Notes: a model not told the origin generated them from the sequence alone. Positions 31,122 through 38,937 are shown, numbered from the stretch's first letter. The stretch: 42,277 bases of DNA from Myxococcales bacterium (GCA_028287115.1 JAQBQF010000269.1:1-42277), one strand, 5' to 3'. Made by a program: numbers and translations.

Positions 31122-32549
31122 ATGATCGGAACTATCGTTTGCGTCGATGATCAGGCCGAGGTGCGACGCCTCCTCGGCGACGTGTTTCGCGCACGCGGAT
31201 CGAACGTCGTCAGCTTCGATGACGGCGAGGACGCGATTCAGTGGCTCGGGGCCAACGACGCCGACCTCGTGATCCTCGATCTCGATCTGGGGCCGGGGCG
31301 GCGGACGGGCATCGAGATCTGTCGCGCGGTCCGCGGGCGGCTGCCGAACCTGCCGATCATCATCCTGACGGGGCACGGCACGATCGACGACGCGGTTGCC
31401 GCCGTAAAGGCGGGCGCAGTCGACTTCATCACGAAGGATCCATACCTCGAGGACAAGCTCGAGATCTCCGTCGAGAAGGTCGAGCGGATCCTCCAGCACG
31501 CGCTCGATCGCAAGCGGCTCGAAGAAGAGAACCGCGAGCTTCGCGCGACGAACGAGCGCTTGCGCAAGGCCGCGGGTCGGCGCTGGGCGATCGTCGGCGA
31601 CTCGCAGCAGATGCGCACGGTGATGACGAAGATCGAGAAGGTCGCGCCGGTGCCGCGGCCCGTCCTCGTGCTCGGCCCTCGCGGCACGGGCAAGGAGCTC
31701 GTCGCGCGCGCGATCCACATGCTGTCGACGCGCGCGTCCGAGCCGTTCATCACGATCAACTGCGCCGCGGTACCCGAGAGCTTGCTCGAGAGCGAGCTGT
31801 TCGGCCACGAGGAGGGCGCGTTCACCGGCGCGACGAAACAGAAAGAAGGCAAGTTCGAGCTCGCCGACGGCGGCACGCTGTTCCTCGACGAGATCGGGAA
31901 CATGTCGATGGACTTCCAGGCGAAGATCCTGCGCGTCCTCGAGTACCAGCGCTTCGAGCGCGTCGCGGGCTCCGAGTCGATCCAGGTCAACGTCCGCGTG
32001 ATCGCGGCGACCAACGCGGATCTCAAGATCGCGATGGCCGAGGGGAAGTTTCGTCCGGACCTCTACGATCGTCTCGCGTTCGAGGAGATCCACCTGCCGC
32101 CGCTCGCGCAGCGCATCGAGGATGTCCCGATCCTGGCGACGTACTTCCTCGCGCGGTTTCGTCAGGAGGTCGCTGGGATCACGGTCAAGGAGATCAGCGC
32201 CGAGGCCTTCGATCGCCTGTCGCAATACAACTACCCGGGCAACGTCCGCGAGCTGAAGAACGTCGTCGAGCGCGCGGTCTATATGGCGCAAGGCGAGGTG
32301 CTGAGCGGTCTCGACATCGACACGGCGCTACCTCCGGAAGCCAACGGCACGGCTCCCGCGGCGGGGATGATGTTCGACGATGATTCGCGCCTCCCGCTAC
32401 CCGAGCGCGTCGATGCTTTCGAGGAATGGCTATGCCGCGACGCCCTCGAACGCACCCGCTACAAACAAAAAGAAGCCGCGGCCCTGCTCGGGATTACGTA
32501 CGATCAGTTTCGACAGCGCTATCGCAAGTACGCACTCGGAAAGGACTGA
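31122..32549 (+). CDS. Sigma-54-dependent response regulator (NtrC class)
   Basis: 475 residues from the ATG at 31122. Receiver domain: acidic pair VDD (residues 8-10), phospho-acceptor Asp53 in LVILDLDLGPG, ILTGHG and ITKDP (Lys). The AAA+ domain has Walker A LGPRGTGKELVARA, GAFTGA in HEEGAFTGATKQKEG (sigma-54 contact), Walker B GGTLFLDEIGNMS and NYPGNVRELKNVVERAVYM. The Fis-type helix-turn-helix at the end (KEAAALLGITYDQFRQRYRK) binds enhancers. It would activate sigma-54 promoters, with the best candidate 30 bp after its own stop, upstream of pspA. Cognate kinase is very likely the preceding gene. Confidence 0.92.
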   Translation: MIGTIVCVDDQAEVRRLLGDVFRARGSNVVSFDDGEDAIQWLGANDADLVILDLDLGPGRRTGIEICRAVRGRLPNLPIIILTGHGTIDDAVAAVKAGAVDFITKDPYLEDKLEISVEKVERILQHALDRKRLEEENRELRATNERLRKAAGRRWAIVGDSQQMRTVMTKIEKVAPVPRPVLVLGPRGTGKELVARAIHMLSTRASEPFITINCAAVPESLLESELFGHEEGAFTGATKQKEGKFELADGGTLFLDEIGNMSMDFQAKILRVLEYQRFERVAGSESIQVNVRVIAATNADLKIAMAEGKFRPDLYDRLAFEEIHLPPLAQRIEDVPILATYFLARFRQEVAGITVKEISAEAFDRLSQYNYPGNVRELKNVVERAVYMAQGEVLSGLDIDTALPPEANGTAPAAGMMFDDDSRLPLPERVDAFEEWLCRDALERTRYKQKEAAALLGITYDQFRQRYRKYALGKD

Positions 32550-32578
32550 GCTTGCGGCCGCGCGTTTGTCAGAAGACG

Positions 32579-32594
32579 TGGCACAAGGCGGGCA
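32579..32594 (+). promoter_or_regulatory. Sigma-54 (-24/-12) promoter of pspA
   Basis: TGGCAC-AAGGC-GGGCA: the -24 element TGGCAC (32579-32584) is exact to consensus, and the invariant GG (32580-32581) and GC (32592-32593) are 10 bp apart as required. The -12 box has GGGC where TTGC is commonest. Transcription would start near 32605, 29 bp before pspA. Confidence 0.7.
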
Positions 32595-32633
32595 AGGACG
32601 CGCCGAAACCGTAGGCGCGCGGTATCCTCAGGC

Positions 32634-33374
32634 ATGGGCATCTTTTCCCGGATCAAAGGCGGCATCTCGAGCAAGGCCAACGCCGCGCTCGACAAGGCAA
32701 TCGATCCCGCGAAAGAGCTCGAGATGGCGATCCTCGAGCTCGAAGCCGGTCGCAAGAAAGCGATGCAGGAGCTGCTCTCGTACAAGACGACCACCAAGCA
32801 GCTCGAGCAGGATCTCGAGAAGCACCGCGCGAAGGCCGCCGAGTGGGAGAAGCGCGCGATGACCGCGATCAAGGCCGGCGACGACGAGTCCGCCAAGCAG
32901 GCGCTCCGCGAAAAGAAAGCTGCCGAGACCGAGGCCGCAAAGATCGATCGTGACAAGCACGAAGCCGCTAGCTACGCGATCCAGCTCAACAAGAGCCGCA
33001 AAGAGTTCGAGACCAAGCTCCAGCTCCTCAAGCTCCGCAAGGGCACGCTCGCGACCCAGATCGCCGCCGGACGCTCGCCCAACGGTGACGTGTTCGGCAA
33101 CGACAAGTCCGTGTGGGACAAGTTTCAGCGGGCCGAGGATCGGATCGATCAGGAAGCGATCGAGACCGAGGTCGACGCGGCGATGCGCGGAGAAGCGGCC
33201 GAAAGCCAGATGTTCGACGACAAGCTCAAGCAGGCCGCCGACAACGCGGGCCTTCTCGCCGGCCCCGATGGCGAGGACGCACTCGCGAAGCTCAAGAGCA
33301 AGATGGCCGCGGACAAGGCCGCCAAGCAGAAGGCGCTAGAAGCCGGCGCGCAGCCGAAAGACGACAAGAAGTGA
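32634..33374 (+). CDS. pspA: PspA/IM30-family phage-shock protein
   Basis: 246 residues. The start MGIFSRIKGGISSKANAALD is the amphipathic membrane-binding helix typical of PspA. A long coiled coil follows (AIDPAKELEMAILELEAGRK, EQDLEKHRAKAAEWEKRAMT, KIDRDKHEAASYAIQLNKSR), with a C-terminal helical part (WDKFQRAEDRIDQEAIETEV). It should bind the inner membrane under envelope stress, protecting its integrity. It sits 85 bp after a sigma-54 activator gene and behind a -24/-12 promoter, parallel to the pspF/pspA arrangement of enterobacteria, although the regulator here has a receiver domain that PspF lacks. The next gene overlaps by GTGA. Confidence 0.88.
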   Translation: MGIFSRIKGGISSKANAALDKAIDPAKELEMAILELEAGRKKAMQELLSYKTTTKQLEQDLEKHRAKAAEWEKRAMTAIKAGDDESAKQALREKKAAETEAAKIDRDKHEAASYAIQLNKSRKEFETKLQLLKLRKGTLATQIAAGRSPNGDVFGNDKSVWDKFQRAEDRIDQEAIETEVDAAMRGEAAESQMFDDKLKQAADNAGLLAGPDGEDALAKLKSKMAADKAAKQKALEAGAQPKDDKK

Positions 33375-33787
33375 GCCTGATCGTGACGCTCGGCCCCGGA
33401 GACTCGGCCGCGGCGCCGGACCCGGACGAGCTCCTTTGCATGCGGCTTCGCGATCTCGGCCTGGTCGATCTCGACGCGTTCGTCGCCGGTCTCGACGGCA
33501 GCCGAGCCGCCGAGCTCGTCGGCGCCTACGCCGACGACGTCGCCCTCGCTCTCCGAGAAGCTCGCACCCGGATCGCCGCACTGCGTGCCGCGTTCGGTGG
33601 CCCAGATCCGCTGAATGTCGTCGACACGACCCCTCGTCAGCGAGCCTCCGACACGGCCACGGCGGGCGCCGAACGCGTCAGAATACGGCTAACCGGCCAG
33701 GCAGAGGCCGCCCGCGCGCTGGCAAGGCTTGCAGAAATGGCGGGATCCCTGGTCCCCAAGCTGTTTGAAGCAGATCGACGCCGGTGA
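33371..33787 (+). CDS. Uncharacterised helical protein following pspA
   Basis: 138 residues from a GTG at 33371 overlapping the pspA stop. The N-terminal half is acidic (GDSAAAPDPDELLCMRLRDL, GLVDLDAFVAGLDGSRAAEL), followed by a helix (YADDVALALREARTRIAALR) and a C-terminal helix (AEAARALARLAEMAGSLVPK). No signal peptide, membrane helix or known domain. The overlap argues that it works with PspA, perhaps as a partner regulating it. The 57 bp to the next gene show no terminator. Confidence 0.6.
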   Translation: MSLIVTLGPGDSAAAPDPDELLCMRLRDLGLVDLDAFVAGLDGSRAAELVGAYADDVALALREARTRIAALRAAFGGPDPLNVVDTTPRQRASDTATAGAERVRIRLTGQAEAARALARLAEMAGSLVPKLFEADRRR

Positions 33788-33844
33788 CCCAAAGCTCGAT
33801 GAGCTTCTGTTGTCTAAGCCAATGTCCCCTTATAGTCCCCCGCA

Positions 33845-34435
33845 ATGGGTGACGAGGATCCCGACCTTGGGCGGGCTCGCGAAGGAGACCGTGAAGCTTT
33901 CGGTCGCCTCGTTAAGCGACATCAACGACGCGTGTACGCAGCCGCACTCCATATTCTCGGCAATCACAGCGATGCCGACGACGTGACGCAAGAATCGTTC
34001 GTGCGCGCGTATCGCGGGCTCGCGACGTTTGACGGGCGCGCGGACTTTTTCACCTGGCTCTACCGGATCACGGTCAACACCGCGCTCAATGCCCTGCGCG
34101 GCGGCAAGCGTGGTGCCGCGCTCTCGCAACGCGGTAGCGCGGAAGCCGCGCACGTCGGCGGTCGCCCCGAGGCTCTCGGACAGGCCGTGCAGGATCCGGC
34201 GCAACAAGCGCAGGTCAGTGCAGATGTCGCGCGCGTACTGATCGCGATCAGCGAGCTCAGTGCTCCGCTCCGCGTCACGATCGTGCTCGCGACGATCGAA
34301 GACCTCCCACACAAACAGATCGCCGAAATCCTCGACATCCCCGAAGGCACCGTGGCGTGGCGCGTTAACGAGGCGCGCAAGTTGCTGCGTGCACGTCTCG
34401 CTGCCATGGCTCCCGCTACCGCGGTGCGCAAGTAG
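33845..34435 (+). CDS. ECF-type RNA polymerase sigma factor
   Basis: 196 residues. Region 2 has REAFGRLVKRHQRRVYAAAL, SDADDVTQESFVRAYRGLAT and FTWLYRITVNTALNALR (-10 recognition). After a variable linker, region 4 reads LSAPLRVTIVLATIEDLPHK, QIAEILDIPEGTVAWRVNEA (-35 HTH). It lacks region 1 and 3, as ECF members do. The next gene encodes a membrane protein starting 6 bp later and is probably its regulator. Regulation by the PspA cascade is not shown by the sequence; the two sets simply abut. Confidence 0.93.
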   Translation: MGDEDPDLGRAREGDREAFGRLVKRHQRRVYAAALHILGNHSDADDVTQESFVRAYRGLATFDGRADFFTWLYRITVNTALNALRGGKRGAALSQRGSAEAAHVGGRPEALGQAVQDPAQQAQVSADVARVLIAISELSAPLRVTIVLATIEDLPHKQIAEILDIPEGTVAWRVNEARKLLRARLAAMAPATAVRK

Positions 34436-34441
34436 TTGCCT

Positions 34442-35734
34442 ATGTCTGACGACTTGGATGACCTCCTCCGACGCGCGATGAAAACCCTGGACGATCAGGT
34501 TCCGTCGGGTTATTTCGACGGCCTTCCAAATCAGACGCTCGTGCGTCTGGAGGCCAGCATGCAGACGGGAACCTCGGGAACCACGACTCGCGATCCGGCA
34601 GCGTCATCACAGCAGATGGCGGCGATGGCCAGCCCAGCGGCGGCGGCTCCGCCACGCGAAGAGGATTCCGGGCTTCACGACATCCGCAGCTTGGCTCAGT
34701 CCACGAAGCAAGGCCTGAGGAAGCGCAGCACGACGAATCAGCCGGTGGGCGACGAGCTCGCGGCTTCATCGGGAGCGTGGAAGCACGTCGCGCTGCCCGA
34801 GCCGGCCAAGATGGTCTCGCTCCCGGCGCTCGACGAGCTGCCGTCGAGGGAAGCAGTGCTTGCGGCCGAGAAGGCCGCGAAGAAATCAGCGCGAGACATC
34901 GCGAGGGAGCCGGCGGTCGATCCTGCCGCCGCCGCGGAGGCAACGTCGGGGAAGCCCGCGTTCTCGGCATGGGCGGATCGTGCTCCCAAGAACAGCCGCA
35001 AGGGCCTGTACGCGATGGTCGGCGTTGGTCTCGCCACCGCGGCAGGCGTGATGATCTTCCTGATGACGAAGAATGCAGGCGACGACAAGTCTGCGAAGAG
35101 CGCCAACGTGGCGGCGCTCGGTCCCGACGTAGCGGCCGAAAAGCGCGCGCTGCCGACGGCAGCGCCGGTCGTGGAACCGGTACCGCAGGCGCAGATCGCA
35201 GCAGGCGCCGTCGACACGACCGCCGCAGATCCGAGCGCAAAAGACCAAAGGGCCGCGCCGGTGAAGGCGGTCACTCATGTCGGCAAGGGCGCCGCAAAAG
35301 ACAAGCCCGTCGACAAGGTCGACAAGCCCGAGAAAGTAATCAAGCAGGCGGACACCGGCAAGACCGAGAAGAAGACCGGCGGCAAAGATGGCGATCCTTC
35401 GTTCGACGATCTGCTCAAGGAAGCCGGCGTCGATGGTCAGAAGAAGGCCGACAAGCCCAAGCTCGAAAAGAAATCGCTCTCGGAAGCCGACTTCAAGCAC
35501 GGCATCGGTGCGGTCGCGACCAAGGCCGCCGGTTGCTACAAGGGCACCCAAGGCACCGCGACGGTAAAGCTCACGATCGCATCTTCGGGGCAGGTCTCGA
35601 AGGTCTCGGTTGGCGGCTTGTTCTCCGGCAAGCCAGAGGCGGATTGTGTAGCGAATGCGGTCAAATCCGCGTCGTTCCCGCCCTGGGACGGCGGCCCGCA
35701 GAGCTTCAGCTACGCCTATCTCCTGTCGGAGTAG
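34442..35734 (+). CDS. Membrane protein with AgmX/PglI-type C-terminal domain (putative anti-sigma)
   Basis: 430 residues from the ATG at 34442. The N-terminus (MSDDLDDLLRRAMKTLDDQV, PSGYFDGLPNQTLVRLEAS) matches the opening of proteins found beside ECF sigma factors in myxobacteria. A low-complexity cytoplasmic linker is followed by one transmembrane helix (GLYAMVGVGLATAAGVMIFL) near residue 190. A Lys/Asp/Ala-rich periplasmic stretch then leads to the C-terminal domain (AGCYKGTQGTATVKLTIASS, GQVSKVSVGGLFSGKPEADC, KSASFPPWDGGPQSFSYAYL), the TonB-like AgmX/PglI fold linked to gliding and periplasmic coupling. No zinc motif is seen, so anti-sigma activity is inferred from position. Confidence 0.7.
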   Translation: MSDDLDDLLRRAMKTLDDQVPSGYFDGLPNQTLVRLEASMQTGTSGTTTRDPAASSQQMAAMASPAAAAPPREEDSGLHDIRSLAQSTKQGLRKRSTTNQPVGDELAASSGAWKHVALPEPAKMVSLPALDELPSREAVLAAEKAAKKSARDIAREPAVDPAAAAEATSGKPAFSAWADRAPKNSRKGLYAMVGVGLATAAGVMIFLMTKNAGDDKSAKSANVAALGPDVAAEKRALPTAAPVVEPVPQAQIAAGAVDTTAADPSAKDQRAAPVKAVTHVGKGAAKDKPVDKVDKPEKVIKQADTGKTEKKTGGKDGDPSFDDLLKEAGVDGQKKADKPKLEKKSLSEADFKHGIGAVATKAAGCYKGTQGTATVKLTIASSGQVSKVSVGGLFSGKPEADCVANAVKSASFPPWDGGPQSFSYAYLLSE

Positions 35735-35779
35735 GGTTGTCGAGGCTCGGCTGCCCGTTATAGGGTCGCCGGCCGCATC

Positions 35780-36841
35780 ATGAAGGTTTCGCACGGGCGT
35801 TTCTTCGAGCACTTCCGCATCGGCGAGCACATCGTGCACGCCATCCCGCGAACGCTGCATGGCGGCGACATCTCGCAGTACATGGCGCTGACGGGTGATC
35901 GGAACCCGCTCGCGTCGTCGACCGAGCTCGCACGCTCGCTCGGCTTCATGCGCGAGGTGATGCCGGACATGCTCGTGTTCCACATCGTGTTCGGCAAGTC
36001 GGTGCCGGATATCTCGCACAACGCGACGGCGAACCTCGGCTACGCGGATGTCCGCTTCATGCGACCGGTCTATCCCGGCGACACCCTCGTCGCCGAGAGC
36101 GAGGTCATCGGACTTCGCGAAGTCTCGAGCGGCGAGGCCGGCGTCGTCTACGTGCGCACGCGCGGCTCGAACCAAAAGGGCCAAGAGGTGCTGTCGTTCG
36201 TGCGCTGGGTGATGATCCCGAAGCACGACAAGACGGCCGCCAAGGGCGTCAATCAGGTACCGACCCTGCCGGCGGTCGTCACCGCGGATCGGCTGCCGGT
36301 TGCCGACGCGATGAACCTGCAGCGGTTCCCCGACGTCGCGTGGGCGATGGGGCCGGGCGGCCGTTGGGACGAATACAATCCCGGCGAGCGGATCGATCAT
36401 CCCGACGCGATGACGATCGAAGAGTCCGATCACATTCAGGCGACGCGCCTGTACCACAACACCGCGCAGGTTCACTTCGATGCGCTGGCGGCGAGCACGT
36501 CCCGATTCGGCAAGCGCCTCGTCTACGGCGGGCACGTGATCAGCGTCGCGATGGCGCTCGCGCAGAACGGCCTTGGCACGGCGCTGCGGATCGCCGCGTG
36601 GAACGGCGGCGCACACGTCGCTCCGACGTTCGCGGGCGACACGCTTCGCGCGTTCTCCGAGGTCGTCGACAGAGCGGAGGTCGCAGGACGTCGCGATGTC
36701 GGCGCGCTGCGGTTGCGCCTGTCCGCGGTCAAGAACGTTCCCGCGGCGGAATTGCCGAACGTGCCCGCACTCATGTCGGGAACGAAAGAGCCGCGGATCG
36801 TCCTCGAGCTCGATTACTGGGCGCTGCTGCCGCGCCGGTAG
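35780..36841 (+). CDS. mch: Double-MaoC hydratase, mesaconyl-CoA hydratase-like
   Basis: 353 residues, about the size of the two-hotdog mesaconyl-CoA (beta-methylmalyl-CoA) hydratases. The opening GRFFEHFRIGEHIVHAIPRT, then DISQYMALTGDRNPLASSTE, MLVFHIVFGKSVPDISHNAT, ANLGYADVRFMRPVYPGDTL and YVRTRGSNQKGQEVLSFVRW match that family. The second half has NPGERIDHPDAMTIEESDHI, TRLYHNTAQVHFDA, KRLVYGGHVISVAMALAQNG and WNGGAHVAPTFAGDTLRAFS, ending in LELDYWALLPRR. The enzyme hydrates mesaconyl-CoA in the ethylmalonyl-CoA pathway. No other pathway gene is in the window, so the physiological reaction remains uncertain. Confidence 0.78.
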   Translation: MKVSHGRFFEHFRIGEHIVHAIPRTLHGGDISQYMALTGDRNPLASSTELARSLGFMREVMPDMLVFHIVFGKSVPDISHNATANLGYADVRFMRPVYPGDTLVAESEVIGLREVSSGEAGVVYVRTRGSNQKGQEVLSFVRWVMIPKHDKTAAKGVNQVPTLPAVVTADRLPVADAMNLQRFPDVAWAMGPGGRWDEYNPGERIDHPDAMTIEESDHIQATRLYHNTAQVHFDALAASTSRFGKRLVYGGHVISVAMALAQNGLGTALRIAAWNGGAHVAPTFAGDTLRAFSEVVDRAEVAGRRDVGALRLRLSAVKNVPAAELPNVPALMSGTKEPRIVLELDYWALLPRR

Positions 36842-36903
36842 CACCTGAGCAGCGCCGGCGTTCGAAGCTCCACGCGACGAGATCAGACGAACGCCGCACG
36901 GAT

Positions 36904-36930
36904 GGCGAGCGTTCGCGTTCTACGCTCGCC
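36904..36930. terminator. Hairpin at the convergent end of two genes
   Basis: GGCGAGCG (36904-36911) pairs with CGCTCGCC (36923-36930) over an 11-nt loop. It lies between the mch-like gene and the minus-strand gene ending at 36920, overlapping the latter's end by 11 bp. A second imperfect arm pair (CGGCGTTCG / CGAACGCCG) lies just before. Probably bidirectional termination. Confidence 0.45.
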
Positions 36931-37408
36931 GGCGTTCTCTCCACGCGACCCAACCTGCCAGCACTGCGATCACCGCGAGCGCGATCGAGAGCGCGGCGAC
37001 CAGCGCGGATTTCGAGTGCTGCTCGACGGTGAACGGCCCGACCTGGGCGAGCACCGGTCGTATCGCGCCGATCTCGATCACGATCGACGGATCCGCGATT
37101 TCGGGCGCGGTTCCCCGCGCGAGCGCCCGGGCAGAGCGCTCGATCGCCGCGCGATCGGCCTGGTCATCGACGACCACCAGCACCGCCGCGCTCGCGGGGC
37201 CAGGCGGCTCCGTGCCGAGCGGATCGCGGACCGGTCGGTGAAGCGTCACTTGCGAGCGCACGGCACCGGGAAGCTCTGCGAGCTGTCTCGCGAGTCGATC
37301 GGCATCGTCGCGATCGACCGCTCGGTGCTGCTCGACCGGTCCGTCGACCTGCGGCGCGCAACCGCCGAGCATCGCGAGCGAGAACACGAATGCGCGCACG
37401 CCCCGCAC
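36920..37408 (-). CDS. Orphan SctJ/FliF-like lipoprotein with membrane anchor
   Basis: 162 residues from a GTG at 37408 (GTG 37399 is also possible). Signal peptide with lipobox MLGGC (Cys17). The body (RQLAELPGAVRSQVTLHRPV, PASAAVLVVVDDQADRAAIE, RSARALARGTAPEIADPSIV, IEIGAIRPVLAQVGPF) matches the second ring-building domain of SctJ/YscJ/FliF proteins, where V..A.VhLv.P..DPL leads to an Ala/Ser-rich strand and a helix. The final SALVAALSIALAVIAVLAGW is a C-terminal helix with a basic tail (RERRRA). The family forms the inner-membrane ring of type III secretion. The usual first ring domain looks short, and no other secretion gene is nearby. Confidence 0.5.
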   Translation of the reverse strand: MRGVRAFVFSLAMLGGCAPQVDGPVEQHRAVDRDDADRLARQLAELPGAVRSQVTLHRPVRDPLGTEPPGPASAAVLVVVDDQADRAAIERSARALARGTAPEIADPSIVIEIGAIRPVLAQVGPFTVEQHSKSALVAALSIALAVIAVLAGWVAWRERRRA

Positions 37409-37599
37409 GCTAACACGCGACCGACGCCGGCCTCGCGCCGCGGAACGGCATGCGCTCGACGAATCGGTTTGCACCTCTGACCTTGGCGGATCTTGGGCGG
37501 AGAGACATCCAGGTGGTTCAAGTGGATCGGCTCGTGGCTGCCGTGGTGGCCTGCGAGAAATCCCTGGCACGCCCCGAATCGATCACTATGATAAGAGGC

Positions 37600-37866
37600 A
37601 TGGAAGCACTGGGTGCGCTCGCGATGTGGGCTGGGTTCTTGCTGATGCTCGTCGGCGGCATCTTGTTTATCGTCGCCGCATTCCGCGAGAGCATCCTGTG
37701 GGGACTCGCCGTGTTGTTCCTGCCGGGTGTCGTCGCGCTCGTCTTCCTGATCCTCAAGTGGTCGCGCGCCAAGGATTCGTTCTTCCTGCAGCTCTACGGC
37801 CTGATCCTGTTCGTGATCGCGGTGGTCGCGCTGAGCGCACACGTGCCGTTCAGGCATCACTGGTAA
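37600..37866 (+). CDS. Small three-helix membrane protein
   Basis: 88 residues from the ATG at 37600; the ATG at 37588 (MIRGMEAL) adds four residues and neither has a good ribosome-binding site. Hydrophobic segments are ALAMWAGFLLMLVGGILFIV, ESILWGLAVLFLPGVVALVF and LQLYGLILFVIAVVALSAHV. The cytoplasmic loop is basic (LKWSRAKDSF). No family recognised. It lies divergent from the SctJ-like gene and 72 bp before the MutH-like gene. From 37409 to 37599 I see nothing else. Confidence 0.6.
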   Translation: MEALGALAMWAGFLLMLVGGILFIVAAFRESILWGLAVLFLPGVVALVFLILKWSRAKDSFFLQLYGLILFVIAVVALSAHVPFRHHW

Positions 37867-37938
37867 GCGAACCGAGATCGCTCCGGCGCACGCCGAAGAT
37901 CGCTAACTGCGGCGCGAACGCTTACGATCGCGACCTCC

Positions 37939-38937
37939 GTGAACGCGGTCGTCCATTACGCTCATCTGCTCGCGCCGGAAGCCCTGCGCAGGCTTGCGGC
38001 CGTGCGCTCGAGCCGGTTTTCCGGACCGACCGAGATCGGGCTTGCGTCGCGGTTTGGCTTCACGGTGCCCGCGACGCCGCGGCGCGATCTCGATCTCGAA
38101 GAAGCACTTGCCCACGTCGCCGGCAGATGGTCCGCAGACCTCTGCGGCATGCTCAACGTGCTGAGCCGCGCAGAGCTAGCGTATCTCGCCGGTCGGCTCG
38201 GGGTGCCGACCCAAGGCCGATCGGCCGAGCTCCGGGCGAGGTTGTGGGAGCACGGTGCGCAGCTCGAGTCGGGCGGACTCGAGCTATCGTCGGCGTTGCA
38301 ACCGCGGCCGATCATCCTCGGCGGTCATCTTGTCGTTCAAGCGGCCCCACGCGGCATGTATCCGCCGGCGGCGGCCTGGCCACGAGCGATGCCGCCGGTC
38401 GCCGCGCCGATGATCCCAGAGGACGAGCCAGAGACGCTCGACGATCTGCTCGCTGCCGCGGATCGCGCGATCGGCGTCAAGCTCGGCCGGCGCGGCGCGG
38501 ACAAAGGCGCGTGGGGCTCGCGAGCGGCACGGCTCCTCGGTGCTGTCGAGCGCGGGATCGGCGAGCCCGACTGGCGCGGCGATGTCGAGATCAAGACGGT
38601 ACCGGTCGCGCAGGAGCCGTCCGGACTGTGGCGGATCGTCGAAGATCCTGCGATCGCGATGCTCGCCGAGGGCACGGTCCTCGCAAAGCTCCAGCGGACG
38701 CTGTGGCTCGCGCGCGCCGATCTCGAAGCTGGGGAGGCGACGATCGTGTCGTGGTACTTGCTCGATTGGGATCCGGAGATCGCGCGCCTCGCACGGCGCT
38801 ACCTGCACACGCGTCCGAAGGGTCCTGCGGGAACCACGCAACGAGGGGTGTACTTGCACAAGAGCTTCTTTGCCGACGCCGGTCTCCTCGCTACATTGAA
38901 CGGTCCCCCCTCCCTCCATCTCCGGCCCGGATCATGA
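37939..38937 (+). CDS. SAP-domain MutH/Sau3AI-like endonuclease
   Basis: 332 residues from a GTG at 37939. Residues about 70-105 (LNVLSRAELAYLAGRLGVPT, QGRSAELRARLWEHGAQL) form a SAP-like DNA-binding helix-extended-helix. The C-terminal half has the MutH/Sau3AI core. GEPDWRGDVEIKTVPVAQE supplies D-x5-ExK, the two-metal nuclease triad (MutH has D-x6-E-x-K). AKLQRTLWLAR follows, like the KLxxVLWV helix, and the strand TIVSWYLLDWDPEIARLARR closes the fold. The last part (TRPKGPAGTTQRGVYLHKSF) is typical of relatives in this group. It may nick DNA in repair or restriction. ATGA overlap with the next gene. Confidence 0.65.
   Translation: MNAVVHYAHLLAPEALRRLAAVRSSRFSGPTEIGLASRFGFTVPATPRRDLDLEEALAHVAGRWSADLCGMLNVLSRAELAYLAGRLGVPTQGRSAELRARLWEHGAQLESGGLELSSALQPRPIILGGHLVVQAAPRGMYPPAAAWPRAMPPVAAPMIPEDEPETLDDLLAAADRAIGVKLGRRGADKGAWGSRAARLLGAVERGIGEPDWRGDVEIKTVPVAQEPSGLWRIVEDPAIAMLAEGTVLAKLQRTLWLARADLEAGEATIVSWYLLDWDPEIARLARRYLHTRPKGPAGTTQRGVYLHKSFFADAGLLATLNGPPSLHLRPGS

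Noticed and set aside
34886..36844. Long minus-strand open frame across the AgmX and mch-like genes
   Set aside because: It spans two genes with clear domains on the plus strand and is made of Arg/Asp/Ala low-complexity residues typical of a shadow frame.
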